Source: Phycisphaerales bacterium UBA854
GTDB taxonomy: Bacteria; Planctomycetota; Phycisphaerae; Phycisphaerales; SM1A02
Length of the DNA stretch: 64,000 nt
Direction: 5' to 3'
Assembly (NCBI GenBank): GCA_002295885.1
Contig: DBGM01000002.1
Location: forward strand, 13,480 to 77,479
The notes under the pieces were generated by a model that saw only the letters and a list, made by a program, of their open reading frames with translations, was not told the DNA's origin and searched no databases. The translations under genes and the position numbers were made by a program. Each line of letters starts with the position of its first letter. Position 1 is the stretch's first letter. Below are positions 34,848 through 44,100 of this stretch, piece by piece.

Positions 34848-35776
34848 GCCGCGGATCCATTCGAGGGCAGGGCTTCGGCCAGTGCGTGCAGACGACTGAA
34901 GAGGTCGGCATTGTGCCGATCGAGTTCGCCCCACGACTCCTCGTCGCTCCAGCCGTAGGTGTCCCAGACCACGATGCCCGCCACCCGGTGGACGCCGCCG
35001 GAGGGATCGGTCCATTCGGCGGTCAGGATCGCCTGCGCATTGGCGAGGACTTCGTCGACGGGAATGAACCTGCTCCGATCGCCCTGCTGGCCGCAGTAGC
35101 GCGTGTTGATGAACACCCACACCGGCAGTCGGCCGCCGCAGGATTCCAGGGCCCGGGTTGCGTACCGACCGAACTCGTCTGAGCCGCCTTCGGGATTGCA
35201 GTCGTAGGCGGCCGGGTACACGGCGCCCTGTCGACTCAGAAGCGCGTCGAGCGCCAGCCCCTGCGCCCGCCACTTCTCCGAGGTGTGTCGCATCGCGGGC
35301 AGTCCCCAGTAGCCCCAGTCCACGTCCGGTCTGAGTTGCTCGGCGATGACCAGTCCCTCGACGTAGACATCGAGGATCTCACGCAGTCGATCGGGTTCGA
35401 TGGACTCCGCGGTCAGTTCGTCCCACCAGGGTTGTTCGTAATCGAGCACCGCGGGCATGGTTTGTTCGCGGGGGATCGTCCGATCGACCCATTCCGTGAA
35501 CCGTGCGATGTTGTTTTCGCTGATGACGCCGTCGGCATTCGTGTCGACTCCACCGTGGTAGGCGATGGGAACAGTGGGGATTCCAAGTCGACGACAGGTC
35601 TGTCGGGTGAGGGCGCCCTGCCGTTCGATCTCGGTGTACTTGATCCCGTCGAGCACTCTGGGGAAGGGGGCCGTGGGGGCCTTCGGGGCGGGGGCGGGCG
35701 AAATCGGGGGGTCGACGGCCGAGCCGGGGGTCACCAGCAGCGTGAGGAGCAGGCAGAGTGGGAAAAGACGTTCCAT
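34811..35776 (-). CDS. Secreted protein of unknown function, possible glycoside hydrolase
   Basis: A 321-residue protein with a signal peptide (MERLFPLCLLLTLLVTPGSA). The mature part looks like an alpha/beta barrel: TVPIAYHGGVDTNADG, PAVLDYEQPWWDEL, GYWGLPAMRHT, LPVWVFINTRYCG and VAGIVVWDTYG. The layout loosely recalls hyaluronidase-like TIM-barrel glycosidases, but no catalytic motif was matched with confidence. DTNADGVISENN looks like a single EF-hand-like loop. It overlaps the convergent cytochrome gene by 37 bases at its 3' end. Confidence 0.65.
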   Translation of the reverse strand: MERLFPLCLLLTLLVTPGSAVDPPISPAPAPKAPTAPFPRVLDGIKYTEIERQGALTRQTCRRLGIPTVPIAYHGGVDTNADGVISENNIARFTEWVDRTIPREQTMPAVLDYEQPWWDELTAESIEPDRLREILDVYVEGLVIAEQLRPDVDWGYWGLPAMRHTSEKWRAQGLALDALLSRQGAVYPAAYDCNPEGGSDEFGRYATRALESCGGRLPVWVFINTRYCGQQGDRSRFIPVDEVLANAQAILTAEWTDPSGGVHRVAGIVVWDTYGWSDEESWGELDRHNADLFSRLHALAEALPSNGSAAHSPPESPPESP

Positions 35777-35882
35777 GGTGTCCGGGAAAGTCTAGGCTGA
35801 AGTCGGTCCATGCCGGATCTCCGGTGAGGATGATTTCGGGTTAAGTGGGCACCCTTGGAATGCCGACACCGCAAGAGGCCCC

Positions 35883-37265
35883 ATGGATCGCATTGAGCTG
35901 TATCTCGACATCGTCCCGATTCCCATCCTTCTGGCGGGGGTCGCGGCGGCGATCGTGGTGTACCTGGCGGTTCCGGCCCGGTACCGGCTCGTGATCGCCC
36001 TTTCGATCGTCCCGATCTGGCTGACCATCGGGCGGCTTCCGGATCTGGGAATCATCTCGCAGGCGGCCAAGGTCTCGTCGGCGATGGTGTTCTTCCTGGT
36101 GGGGCTGGGCGCCTTTCTGCATCCGGGACCGCGTCGACAGCTCCCGACCCTGGTGTGGCTGTATCTGATCATGGCGTGCGTGATGTTCCTGTACGTCTTC
36201 CAGGTGCAGGACCGGATGCTCGCCATGATCCTCCGACTGCAGTGGCTGATGGTCGTGTTCGCCGCGATCATGCTCATCCGCACCGTCGTGACGTTCCAGG
36301 ATCTCCAGCGGATCATCAACGGGCTGGCCTTCGGGTGCTTCCTTGCGCTGCTGCTTCCGTTGTCGGGCCTGATCCTGTTTCCCGGCGAGGCCTTCCTGCG
36401 TGGAGCCGGTCGGTTCCAGCCCTACGGGGTGAACTCCAACCAGATCGGCATGCTCTTCGCGTTGTCGATTCCGCTGCTGTACTACAAGGCCATCAGCACC
36501 CGTGCCGTATCGTTGAAGCCGGTCATTCTCGGTGCGGTGGGACTGAGTCTCGGCATGGCCCTGCTGACGGGCAGTCGGCAGACGCTGCTGGCCATCCTCA
36601 TGGTCGGCATCCCCATCGTCTTCAAGCTGAGTCGTCGTCCGGTGATCACGCTGGTCGCTCTGGCGGTCGGGTTCGGTGCCATCACCTACGTGGTCGGTCT
36701 CGCGGAGAACACCGCCTTCGAGCGGTTCACCGAACTGGAGACGAATCGATTCGAGGTCTGGGGTGCCTACACCCGCGACGTCTACAGCCAGCGTCCGCTC
36801 TTCGGACTGCTTGGAGTCAACTCCGAGATGGCGTTCCGGAGTTCGGTCGTGGGGGCGCACCCGCACAGCGCTTACTTCAACCTGATGTACATGGGCGGTC
36901 TGTCCCTGTTCGTACCGATGATGATCCTGCTGTTCACGTCGCTCAGCTGCGCCTTCCGCACCTGGCGGATGCGGAACTTCATCGGTGCGGATCCGTTCCT
37001 GATCAGCATTCTCGGCATGCTGCTGGTGGCGATGTACACGCAGGGCATCTTCAATCAGGTCGTCTACTGGCCCACCTACACGTGGTCGATGGTCCACGTG
37101 ATCCTGTCGGTCTTCTTCATCTCCATCGGCACCGATCTGAAGCAGCAGGATCCCGCCTGGGTGATTCCGGACCTCGAAGCGGAAGAGGTCTGGGACGACG
37201 AGGGGGAATGGGACGACGAAACGACGTGGGACGAGTACGACGAAACCGTCGTGCAGGGCTACTGA
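35883..37265 (+). CDS. O-antigen polymerase/ligase-like membrane protein (Wzy/WaaL-type)
   Basis: A 460-residue protein with about ten membrane spans, a periplasmic loop near 290-335 and a strongly acidic C-terminal tail (about 400-455, many Glu/Asp/Trp). The loop carries HPHSAYFN near residues 327-334, similar in place to the catalytic loop of O-antigen ligases and polymerases. It would join or ligate repeat units of a surface polysaccharide. It is followed, on the other strand, by a flippase gene with a 7-base overlap, supporting a polysaccharide-export role. Confidence 0.8.
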   Translation: MDRIELYLDIVPIPILLAGVAAAIVVYLAVPARYRLVIALSIVPIWLTIGRLPDLGIISQAAKVSSAMVFFLVGLGAFLHPGPRRQLPTLVWLYLIMACVMFLYVFQVQDRMLAMILRLQWLMVVFAAIMLIRTVVTFQDLQRIINGLAFGCFLALLLPLSGLILFPGEAFLRGAGRFQPYGVNSNQIGMLFALSIPLLYYKAISTRAVSLKPVILGAVGLSLGMALLTGSRQTLLAILMVGIPIVFKLSRRPVITLVALAVGFGAITYVVGLAENTAFERFTELETNRFEVWGAYTRDVYSQRPLFGLLGVNSEMAFRSSVVGAHPHSAYFNLMYMGGLSLFVPMMILLFTSLSCAFRTWRMRNFIGADPFLISILGMLLVAMYTQGIFNQVVYWPTYTWSMVHVILSVFFISIGTDLKQQDPAWVIPDLEAEEVWDDEGEWDDETTWDEYDETVVQGY

Positions 37266-38881
37266 ACCCGTCGGGTCCTGGCCCGATGCCACAGGGCGAG
37301 GATTCTGGCCCGCTCGGCTGGCTCGAGTCCGAGGAAGATTCCCAGCACGCCGTAGGCGACCGCGTACACAAGACAGCTCGGCAGCACGATCCACCACGGC
37401 ACCGGATCCGTCCACAGCAGCACGCCGGCGTAGACCACGGTCGGAACGAGGGCCAGGACGGCGGGGCGGCACAGCGCTCCCAGAATGTCCTGCCACGTCG
37501 AGCCCAGCTGCTTCGCATTGGTGACCGGCAGCATGATCAGGTGGACGGACAGGAACACGACTCCGAAGGCGATGGCGGCACCGGTCCAGTTCCACGATGG
37601 GGGCAGCCATTCGATCAGCAGCCAGGCGATGAGCGGGTTGGCGATCCCGCCGGCCAGCACGAGCGGGGCGTAGTGGCGGATGTGTCCGGCGCCGTAGAGC
37701 AGCTTCATCCATCCTTCGGAGATGGCCCGGCTCATCAGTCCGATCACCATGATCTTGACGAGGATCACGGTGGCCGAGATCACCTCGCGGCCCGAGATCG
37801 GATCCGGATCCTGGACCGTCCGGCCGACCCACAGGCGAAGCAGCGGTTCCGCGAGCAGGAAGACGGTGATCGCAGCGGGGATCGAGACGTAGGCGTGGAG
37901 GCGGGTCGAGTGCCGCACCACCGAGCGGAACGCGGCCTTGGCGTCACCGGTGCTGAGTCGGGCGCTGACCGCATCGAGACCGAAGGTCAGGCCCAACGTC
38001 AGCATGCGCACGTAGCTCACCAGACGCATGGAGAGGCCGAAGATGGTGCTTCCCCAGAGACCGAAGAACCCCAGCATGATCCAGACGCCGACGCGTTCGT
38101 GCAGGTTCATGGCGGTCACCACGGCGCCGTTCCAGCCGAAGGTGCCGATGATCTCGCGCAATGCGGAGCGGTCGGCGCAGCCGAGCTTCGGACGGAGTCG
38201 GGGATCCTGCCGCATGATCCGTCCGACCGCGACCAGGAGGATGAGCATCGACAGGGCTGCGACGCTGACCCCGTAGAGCTTGAGGCTCAACTCGACCTGA
38301 TTGCTTCCGAGCACGATGAAGAGCACCACCGCCGACAGGAGGTAGGTGAACCGCTTGAGGGTGAACCAGATGTTGTTCTCGAGGAACCGCTCCGTCACCA
38401 CGTACATGTTGTAGGCGGGGGCCAGCAGGATCAGCAGGCAGGTCGAGATGCCTTCGGCCACGAGAATCCACTGCCCGGCGGCGCGGAATTCGTCGGGCAG
38501 GGTGTCGAACGGCCAGATGGCCCGATGCACGAGCCACAGGAAGAGTGCGAAGACGCCCGCGGTGAGGAGGGCGATGCCGCCGCAGAGCACGAAGGCGGAG
38601 GCGTAGACCCGACGGAAATGGGATTCGGCGTCGACCGGAGCATCCGGTGACTCCATCTCGTGCCAGACGGTCCCGAGTTCGCGCACCATCGAGTGCCGCA
38701 TGATGTCCTGGAACATCGCCGCCAGGCCGGCGGAGGCCCCGATGGCGACCAGCAGGCCGAATCCGTCGGTGCCCACCCAGGCGAACTGCACGGGAACCAG
38801 GATGAGGCCGATCACCAAGGTGGCCGTCAGGCGGCCGTAATTGGTGGTGATGCGGATGAGGCCTCGACGAGCTTCGGACAT
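37259..38881 (-). CDS. Polysaccharide flippase (Wzx/MATE-like)
   Basis: A 540-residue protein with about 12-14 hydrophobic helices and the general look of the Wzx/MurJ-like oligosaccharide exporters, for example AISEGWMKLLYGAGHIRHY near residue 390. Such proteins flip lipid-linked glycan units across the inner membrane. The start at 38881 follows CAACAGGAG. An unusually long N-terminal loop (about 75-100) precedes the third helix. It is convergent with the polymerase-like gene and divergent from the FG-GAP gene pair. Confidence 0.82.
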   Translation of the reverse strand: MSEARRGLIRITTNYGRLTATLVIGLILVPVQFAWVGTDGFGLLVAIGASAGLAAMFQDIMRHSMVRELGTVWHEMESPDAPVDAESHFRRVYASAFVLCGGIALLTAGVFALFLWLVHRAIWPFDTLPDEFRAAGQWILVAEGISTCLLILLAPAYNMYVVTERFLENNIWFTLKRFTYLLSAVVLFIVLGSNQVELSLKLYGVSVAALSMLILLVAVGRIMRQDPRLRPKLGCADRSALREIIGTFGWNGAVVTAMNLHERVGVWIMLGFFGLWGSTIFGLSMRLVSYVRMLTLGLTFGLDAVSARLSTGDAKAAFRSVVRHSTRLHAYVSIPAAITVFLLAEPLLRLWVGRTVQDPDPISGREVISATVILVKIMVIGLMSRAISEGWMKLLYGAGHIRHYAPLVLAGGIANPLIAWLLIEWLPPSWNWTGAAIAFGVVFLSVHLIMLPVTNAKQLGSTWQDILGALCRPAVLALVPTVVYAGVLLWTDPVPWWIVLPSCLVYAVAYGVLGIFLGLEPAERARILALWHRARTRRVQ

Positions 38882-39096
38882 GAAGACAGGGGCTCCTGTT
38901 GCTGACGATCTGAACTCTATCGTAGGGATCTGCCCGGGAGCCCGAAATACGGTCGGCAAGTAGTCTGGCAGACCCGAAAGGCGGGCTGATTCCCCCAGAC
39001 GGAACGGTGCGAAACACCGGTTTTGCCATTTTCAGCGGCTCTTCTGGCTCCTGCATCGCACCTGAAGTACGTTCAGAGTGAGGAATCGAGGGTCAC

Positions 39097-40440
39097 ATGC
39101 ACACCAGAGACCGGGGATACGGCATCACGATGCTGGCAGCGGGAGTAGTGTCCTGCCTGTCCGTGCATTCCGCGATCGCCCAGTCGGTCTTCGAACCCTA
39201 TGTGCAGTACGCGACCGGGGGCTGGAACTGCACCGGCGTCTCCCTGGCCGACTACGACCTCGACGGCGACATGGACGTGTTCGCAAGCCATCGGAACACC
39301 AACAACGTGATCGTCATGCTCAACGACGGTACCGGCGTGTTCCAGCCCGGACCGGAGTGTCCGGTCGGATCGCTGCCCCGGTACGTGCGTGCGGGCGATC
39401 TCGACGGCGACGGCCGTCCGGATTTCGCGACCCCGAACTACAACGGGTCCTCGGTCAGCATCGGGCTCCAGAACCCGCAGGGCCTGCTGGTTCCGCATCA
39501 GGAGGTCTCCGTGTACCGGCCCGCGATCCTGGAGATCGCCGACATGGACGGCGACGGCGACCGGGATGTCGTCGTGCCGCACTGGGACCAGTCCGCGTCG
39601 CAGCCCAGTGCAGCACCGGGTCTGGTGACGATCCTGATCAACGACGGCACCGGCACCTTCAGCCCCGGTGCGTCCGTCCCGATCGGTGTCCAGCCCCGGG
39701 GAATGGAGATCGACGACTTCGACGGGGACGGATTTCCCGATGTCATCGTCACCAATCTCCAGTCGCACGATCTCGATCTCCTCATGAATGCGGGAGACGG
39801 CACACTGCTTCCGGCCACGGTGCTCGCCGGTCCGCTCGCGCCCCGGGAGGTCTGCACGGGAGACTGGAATCAAGACGGAGCGCTCGATTATGCGGTGGTG
39901 AGCAAGAACAAGAACGAGATCTTCTTCATGGTGAACGACGGGGACGAGCAGTTCAGCGAGTACCAGTCGCTCGAGACCCAGTTCTCTCCCCACTCCTGTG
40001 CGGCCGGCGATCTGGACGGAGACGGCGACCTCGACGTGGTCGCCTCGCACGTCGGCTCGCAGCGGCTGTCCGTCTACGAGAACATCGGAACGGGATTCGC
40101 AGAGCCGGTCGAGGTGCTTTCCCCGAGCGGTGCGGCCGAGGTGCTCATCGGCGCCCTCGACGGCGACGATCGGCCCGACATCGTCACGGGCAACACGAAC
40201 AACGCCACGATCTCCGTCCACATCAACGATTCCGACTGGAACGACGACGTCGAGATCTTCTGTCGAGGGGACATCGATACCAACGAGGTGGTGGACGTGC
40301 TCGATCTGCTCGCGGTCATCTCCAAGTGGGGGGAATGCCTCGACGAGTCCTGCCTGCGGGCGGACATCAACATCGACGGGACGGTCGACGTGCTCGACAT
40401 GCTGCTCGTCATATCGCTGTGGGGTGACTGCAGTGTCTAG
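39097..40440 (+). CDS. Secreted FG-GAP/VCBS-repeat protein with dockerin-like tail, 1
   Basis: A 447-residue exported protein with a signal peptide ending near SIAQS (residues 25-30). Seven repeats of the FG-GAP/VCBS type follow, each with a DxDGDGxxD calcium loop (for example DLDGDGRPD, DMDGDGDRD, DFDGDGFPD) as in integrin beta-propellers. The C-terminus has two dockerin-like EF-hand repeats, GDIDTNEVVDVLDLLAVI and INIDGTVDVLDMLLVI, each followed by a W-G-x-C end. A calcium-dependent beta-propeller on the cell surface is likely. No cohesin partner is in the window. The next gene begins inside its final codons. Confidence 0.85.
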   Translation: MHTRDRGYGITMLAAGVVSCLSVHSAIAQSVFEPYVQYATGGWNCTGVSLADYDLDGDMDVFASHRNTNNVIVMLNDGTGVFQPGPECPVGSLPRYVRAGDLDGDGRPDFATPNYNGSSVSIGLQNPQGLLVPHQEVSVYRPAILEIADMDGDGDRDVVVPHWDQSASQPSAAPGLVTILINDGTGTFSPGASVPIGVQPRGMEIDDFDGDGFPDVIVTNLQSHDLDLLMNAGDGTLLPATVLAGPLAPREVCTGDWNQDGALDYAVVSKNKNEIFFMVNDGDEQFSEYQSLETQFSPHSCAAGDLDGDGDLDVVASHVGSQRLSVYENIGTGFAEPVEVLSPSGAAEVLIGALDGDDRPDIVTGNTNNATISVHINDSDWNDDVEIFCRGDIDTNEVVDVLDLLAVISKWGECLDESCLRADINIDGTVDVLDMLLVISLWGDCSV

Positions 40441-41824
40441 GCGGTCGGATCATCTGGTGTCGATCCTGCTCGCGGCGGCGGCCGCCGCGACGTCCTCGGC
40501 CGACGTGCGTACGGTCTGCAACGACGTCGACTACACCCTGGTGGACACCATCGAACTGGACACCTCGGGACAGTACAACACGTTCATCCGCTGCGTGGTC
40601 GCGGCCGATGTCGACCAGGACGGGGCGCCCGATCTGATCGCCAGCGACCGGTTCGACGACGAACTGCTCGTACTGCTCAACGACGGCGCCGGCGGGTTTC
40701 TTCCTCCGCTTGCATTCGAAGCAACCGGTGGGGAATGGAACCGGATCGTGATCGCGGAGGATCTCAACGGCGACGGGTTTCCGGATCTCGCGATCAGTTC
40801 GCTGCAGGGCCTGGTCGTGATGCTGAACCGGGGCCTCGGCGAGTCGACCTTCTGGCTCGGCTTCGATGTTCCCGTGCTCCATGCCTCCGGGGCCGATCCG
40901 CACTGGGTCGATGCGGCGGATCTCGACGGCGACGGTGATCCTGATCTGCTGGTGGCGGATCTCGGTCTGGCCGGCGAGGAGACCGGATTCCACTACTTCA
41001 TGAACGACGGCGCCGGCCAGTTCTCCGAGGGGGTGCCGGTCAATCTGGGATTCGACGCCCGCTGCATCTCCATCATCGGAACGGATCTGGACGGCGACGA
41101 CCACCCCGAGGTCCTGGTGGTGGGAAACCGGTCCAGCACCAACATGGTCCATGTCTTCGAGAACCTGGGACCGGGAGCCGATCAATGGGCGGGGCTGCTG
41201 TACGACACCACGCTGCTGCTGGAATACGGGGCCTGCTCCATCCGGGATGCGGACTTCGACGGCGATGGTGACCGGGATCTTCTGATCTGCCACCGGTCGA
41301 GACCGCATGCGACCCTGCTCTTGAACGACGGCGCGGGCGGTCTGACGATCGGCAATCTCGTGATACCCGACAGCAGCGAACTGGCCGAACCCTTCGACGC
41401 CAACCAGGACGGTCTTCCGGACTTCGCCGTCGCGGTGAAGGATCTCGATCAGATCAAGGTCTACGTGAATCGCGGGGATGGTTCGTTCGTCACGGAGGAA
41501 TCGATGCAGACCGGCGACGAGCCCAAATTCCTTGCCGTGGCCGATTTCGACCTCGACGGTTCGCCGGACGTCGTCTCCGCCGATTCCCTGCCGGGGTTCG
41601 ATCGGGGAACCCTCACGCTGCATCGGAATTCGACGACGACGGGCACACCGTCGTGCGAGGGCGACATCAGCTGCGACGGACGAGTGGGGGTCGACGACCT
41701 GCTGGGCGTCATCTCGGGATGGGGTTCGACCGGTGACGAACCCGCCGATCTCAACCTGGACGGCGTGGTCGGTGTGGACGACCTGCTGCGGGTCGTCTCG
41801 TTGTGGGGCCCCTGCGATCCCTGA
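40433..41824 (+). CDS. Secreted FG-GAP/VCBS-repeat protein with dockerin-like tail, 2
   Basis: A 463-residue paralogue of the preceding protein. It starts with GTG at 40433, overlapping the previous stop by 8 bases, with GGGGTGA upstream. A signal peptide (SILLAAAAAATSSAD) is followed by propeller repeats with calcium loops such as DLNGDGFPDL, DLDGDGDPDLL and DFDGDGDRD. The tail has two dockerin-like repeats, GDISCDGRVGVDDLLGVI and LNLDGVVGVDDLLRVV, ending WGPC. The two proteins are made from one coupled message and are probably surface or matrix components. Adhesion or glycan binding is inferred only from fold. Confidence 0.84.
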   Translation: MSRRSDHLVSILLAAAAAATSSADVRTVCNDVDYTLVDTIELDTSGQYNTFIRCVVAADVDQDGAPDLIASDRFDDELLVLLNDGAGGFLPPLAFEATGGEWNRIVIAEDLNGDGFPDLAISSLQGLVVMLNRGLGESTFWLGFDVPVLHASGADPHWVDAADLDGDGDPDLLVADLGLAGEETGFHYFMNDGAGQFSEGVPVNLGFDARCISIIGTDLDGDDHPEVLVVGNRSSTNMVHVFENLGPGADQWAGLLYDTTLLLEYGACSIRDADFDGDGDRDLLICHRSRPHATLLLNDGAGGLTIGNLVIPDSSELAEPFDANQDGLPDFAVAVKDLDQIKVYVNRGDGSFVTEESMQTGDEPKFLAVADFDLDGSPDVVSADSLPGFDRGTLTLHRNSTTTGTPSCEGDISCDGRVGVDDLLGVISGWGSTGDEPADLNLDGVVGVDDLLRVVSLWGPCDP

Positions 41825-41913
41825 CTCGGTCGTCGGCTGGACGTGATTCGGCCGTGCCATCTATGATCCGTTCGCCGCAGGACCGAACCGCACCCGCGCA
41901 GACTGGACGATCG

Positions 41914-42735
41914 ATGAGCACCGCAACCAACGACGGCCCCCTGACGTTCCTGATGGTCGGCTGTCAGCGGTGCGGGACCACGTGGGTCGACGCGGCGCTG
42001 CGCGACCACCCCCAGGTCTACCTGCCGGACTCCAAGCAGTCGTACTTCTTCGACCGTGCGTACGACCGGGGGATCGACTGGTACCGGGATCTGTTCCGCG
42101 GGGTCACCGCCGAGCATCGTGCCGTCGGCGAGATCGCCACCGGCTACTGCCTGGTGGACGTGGTCCCTCTGGTCGCGAAGCACTTTCCCGATGTCCGGCT
42201 CCTGATGGTCGTGCGTCACCCGGTCGACCGGCTCATGAGCAACTACCAGGTTCGCAAGCAGGAGCAGGGATGGACGTCCCTCGAACAGGCGATCAAGGAC
42301 GATCCGGATCTCGTGGCCCGCAGCCGCTACGCGGATCAGCTCGAGGCGATGCTGCAGCACTGGCCCCGCGACCGGATCAAGGTCCTCTTCCACGAGGACC
42401 TGGCCCTCGACGATCGCGCGTACTACCGAGATATCTGCGAATTTCTCGGGGTCGACGCCGGCATTGAGACGAAACAGTTCGGGCAGATCAAGAACTCGGC
42501 CATGTTTCCGAGGATTCGCAGGGCCTGCACGGCCCTCGGGCTGCGGCCCGTCCTGCACCGGCTCAGTCGCAGCCCCGTGGGCACGATGGTCCGGCGAATG
42601 AAGAAGAAGTCCGGCAAGCGGGGGTACGCGACGATGGAACCGGCCACGCGAATCCGACTGCTGGAGGAGTTTCACGACAGCAACCGGAGGCTGGCGGAAC
42701 TAACCGGTCGCAATCTGGATCACTGGAACACATGA
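41914..42735 (+). CDS. Sulfotransferase
   Basis: A 273-residue PAPS-dependent sulfotransferase. The P-loop motif LMVGCQRCGTTWVDAAL lies at about 13-29 and the 3'-phosphate motif MVVRHPVDRLMSNY near 98-111, with the conserved serine. Length and layout match N-deacetylase/sulfotransferase-like enzymes that sulfate glycans. The ATG at 41914 is chosen over an in-frame ATG at 41863 because GGACGA precedes it and a TATGAT -10 candidate lies at 41863. It is coupled by ATGA to the downstream glycosyltransferase, so it very probably sulfates the glycan made here. Confidence 0.9.
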   Translation: MSTATNDGPLTFLMVGCQRCGTTWVDAALRDHPQVYLPDSKQSYFFDRAYDRGIDWYRDLFRGVTAEHRAVGEIATGYCLVDVVPLVAKHFPDVRLLMVVRHPVDRLMSNYQVRKQEQGWTSLEQAIKDDPDLVARSRYADQLEAMLQHWPRDRIKVLFHEDLALDDRAYYRDICEFLGVDAGIETKQFGQIKNSAMFPRIRRACTALGLRPVLHRLSRSPVGTMVRRMKKKSGKRGYATMEPATRIRLLEEFHDSNRRLAELTGRNLDHWNT

Positions 42736-43886
42736 AGATCGGCAATTTCATCTCGGTGGTTGCGGGTGAGAAGGGCTTCGAGCACAACGTCTCGGGCCAC
42801 ATCCAGGTGCCGTTGGAGGGGATGGCCCGACTGCGGGCCGCCGGGCACGACGTCCATCTGATCACCAACGAGTACGGCGAGGGTCGAAGCCTCCCCGCCT
42901 GCCTCGATCCGGGCATTCCCGTCCACCGGGTCGCCGATTCCCGCAAGCGGGGGGGCATCCTCACCCGCGATTCCGAGCAGGGGCGTGGCCTGCGGTTCGC
43001 ATCCCTGCTCCGGCAGGTGGCCCAGATCAAGAAGATCTGCCACGAACACGAGTTCGATGTGCTGCATCTGCACGGCTACAACCGGACGGCGCATCTGGGC
43101 GGGGGACTGCGCCTGTTGGGGCTGCGCACGCCGACGGTCTGCACGGTCTTCGCCGCGTACTTTCCCGAGCGTCTGCCGTTGATCACCCGGCGACTCTGGA
43201 AACGTCTGGATGCCGTGGTGGCGGGAACGGACTGCGTCGTCGAGCACTTCGCGCGGGAGGGGATCACAGTCGATCGCTTCCGTCACGGCATCATCCGCGA
43301 TCCCCGTGCGGAACACGGCGACGCGGAGATCGGCCCCCGTCGTCGCATTCTGTTCTGGCGTGATCCCTCGGTCGAGAACGGCGCGGACCTCGCCGTGGCG
43401 GCCTATCGCACGCTCGCCCCCCGGTACCCGCAGTTCGACTTCGATTTCGCCATCCGCCCCCATTGGGACCAGGTTCCGGGGATCGACGAACTGGAGCAGG
43501 AGTTCGACAATGTCCACGTCCATCGATTCCCGTATCCCGACGGGGTGACCCTGCCCGGCCTGCTGCTGGAATCCATCTGCGTGATCCAGCCCATGCGGCA
43601 TCTCTCGATCAATCCGCAGCTGGTCATCGCGGAGAGTCTCGTGGCCGGCATCGCCACCATCGCCTCCGATCTCGATTCGAATCGGGAACTCGTCCGGGAC
43701 GGAGTCACCGGTCGGCTGGTGGGCACGACGGATCCCTCCGATCTCACCCAGGCGCTCGATGAACTGCTGGCCGATCCCGAGGGCACGCTGGCGATGGGTC
43801 AGGCGGCGATGGCGGACATGGCGGAGCGGTGGAACTGGGACCACCTCGTCGGCGATCTGGAAGCCGTCTACACACGAATTCGGTAG
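42732..43886 (+). CDS. Glycosyltransferase family 4
   Basis: A 384-residue GT-B-fold enzyme. The N-terminal half has DVLHLHGYN, and the C-terminal half the nucleotide-sugar site with LVIAESLVAGIATIASD then NRELVRDGVTGRLV, the usual E(x7)E-like arrangement of GT4. It starts in a 4-base overlap with the sulfotransferase. The sugar and acceptor are unknown. A soluble or peripherally membrane-bound location is likely. Confidence 0.86.
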   Translation: MKIGNFISVVAGEKGFEHNVSGHIQVPLEGMARLRAAGHDVHLITNEYGEGRSLPACLDPGIPVHRVADSRKRGGILTRDSEQGRGLRFASLLRQVAQIKKICHEHEFDVLHLHGYNRTAHLGGGLRLLGLRTPTVCTVFAAYFPERLPLITRRLWKRLDAVVAGTDCVVEHFAREGITVDRFRHGIIRDPRAEHGDAEIGPRRRILFWRDPSVENGADLAVAAYRTLAPRYPQFDFDFAIRPHWDQVPGIDELEQEFDNVHVHRFPYPDGVTLPGLLLESICVIQPMRHLSINPQLVIAESLVAGIATIASDLDSNRELVRDGVTGRLVGTTDPSDLTQALDELLADPEGTLAMGQAAMADMAERWNWDHLVGDLEAVYTRIR

Positions 43887-43952
43887 CCCGATCGATTCGG
43901 CATCCTCTAGAAGGGCCGTAGGGGCGAAATACACAAAGCGCGTCCGCAGCCG

Positions 43953-43981
43953 TTGAATCGGGGGTGGGAGATCGCTACCAT
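43953..43981 (+). promoter_or_regulatory. Putative sigma-70 promoter of sat-cysC
   Basis: TTGAAT (43953-43958), 17 bases, then TACCAT (43976-43981), about 110 bases before the sat ATG. Confidence 0.5.
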
Positions 43982-44100
43982 CTTCGCTTTTCCCGGATAT
44001 TTCCCCATTCAGGGGGATTCAGGGGATCCGACAAGGGTCCCGAACGACCGACTTTTTTGCCTTGGCCGACGTCCAGGGCCACCCCGCAGGAGCGACGAAC

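Noticed and set aside
34811..35776. Assignment of the secreted barrel-like protein to hyaluronidase family GH56.
   Set aside because: The fold looks similar but no catalytic Asp-x-Glu signature could be placed with confidence.
35841..37832. Very long open frame (663 codons) on the minus strand across the polymerase gene, and an 831-codon frame on the plus strand at 36155-38650.
   Set aside because: They are antisense or off-frame shadows of GC-rich genes; the products are Arg/Gly/Pro-rich with no fold, and the real membrane proteins lie in the other frames.
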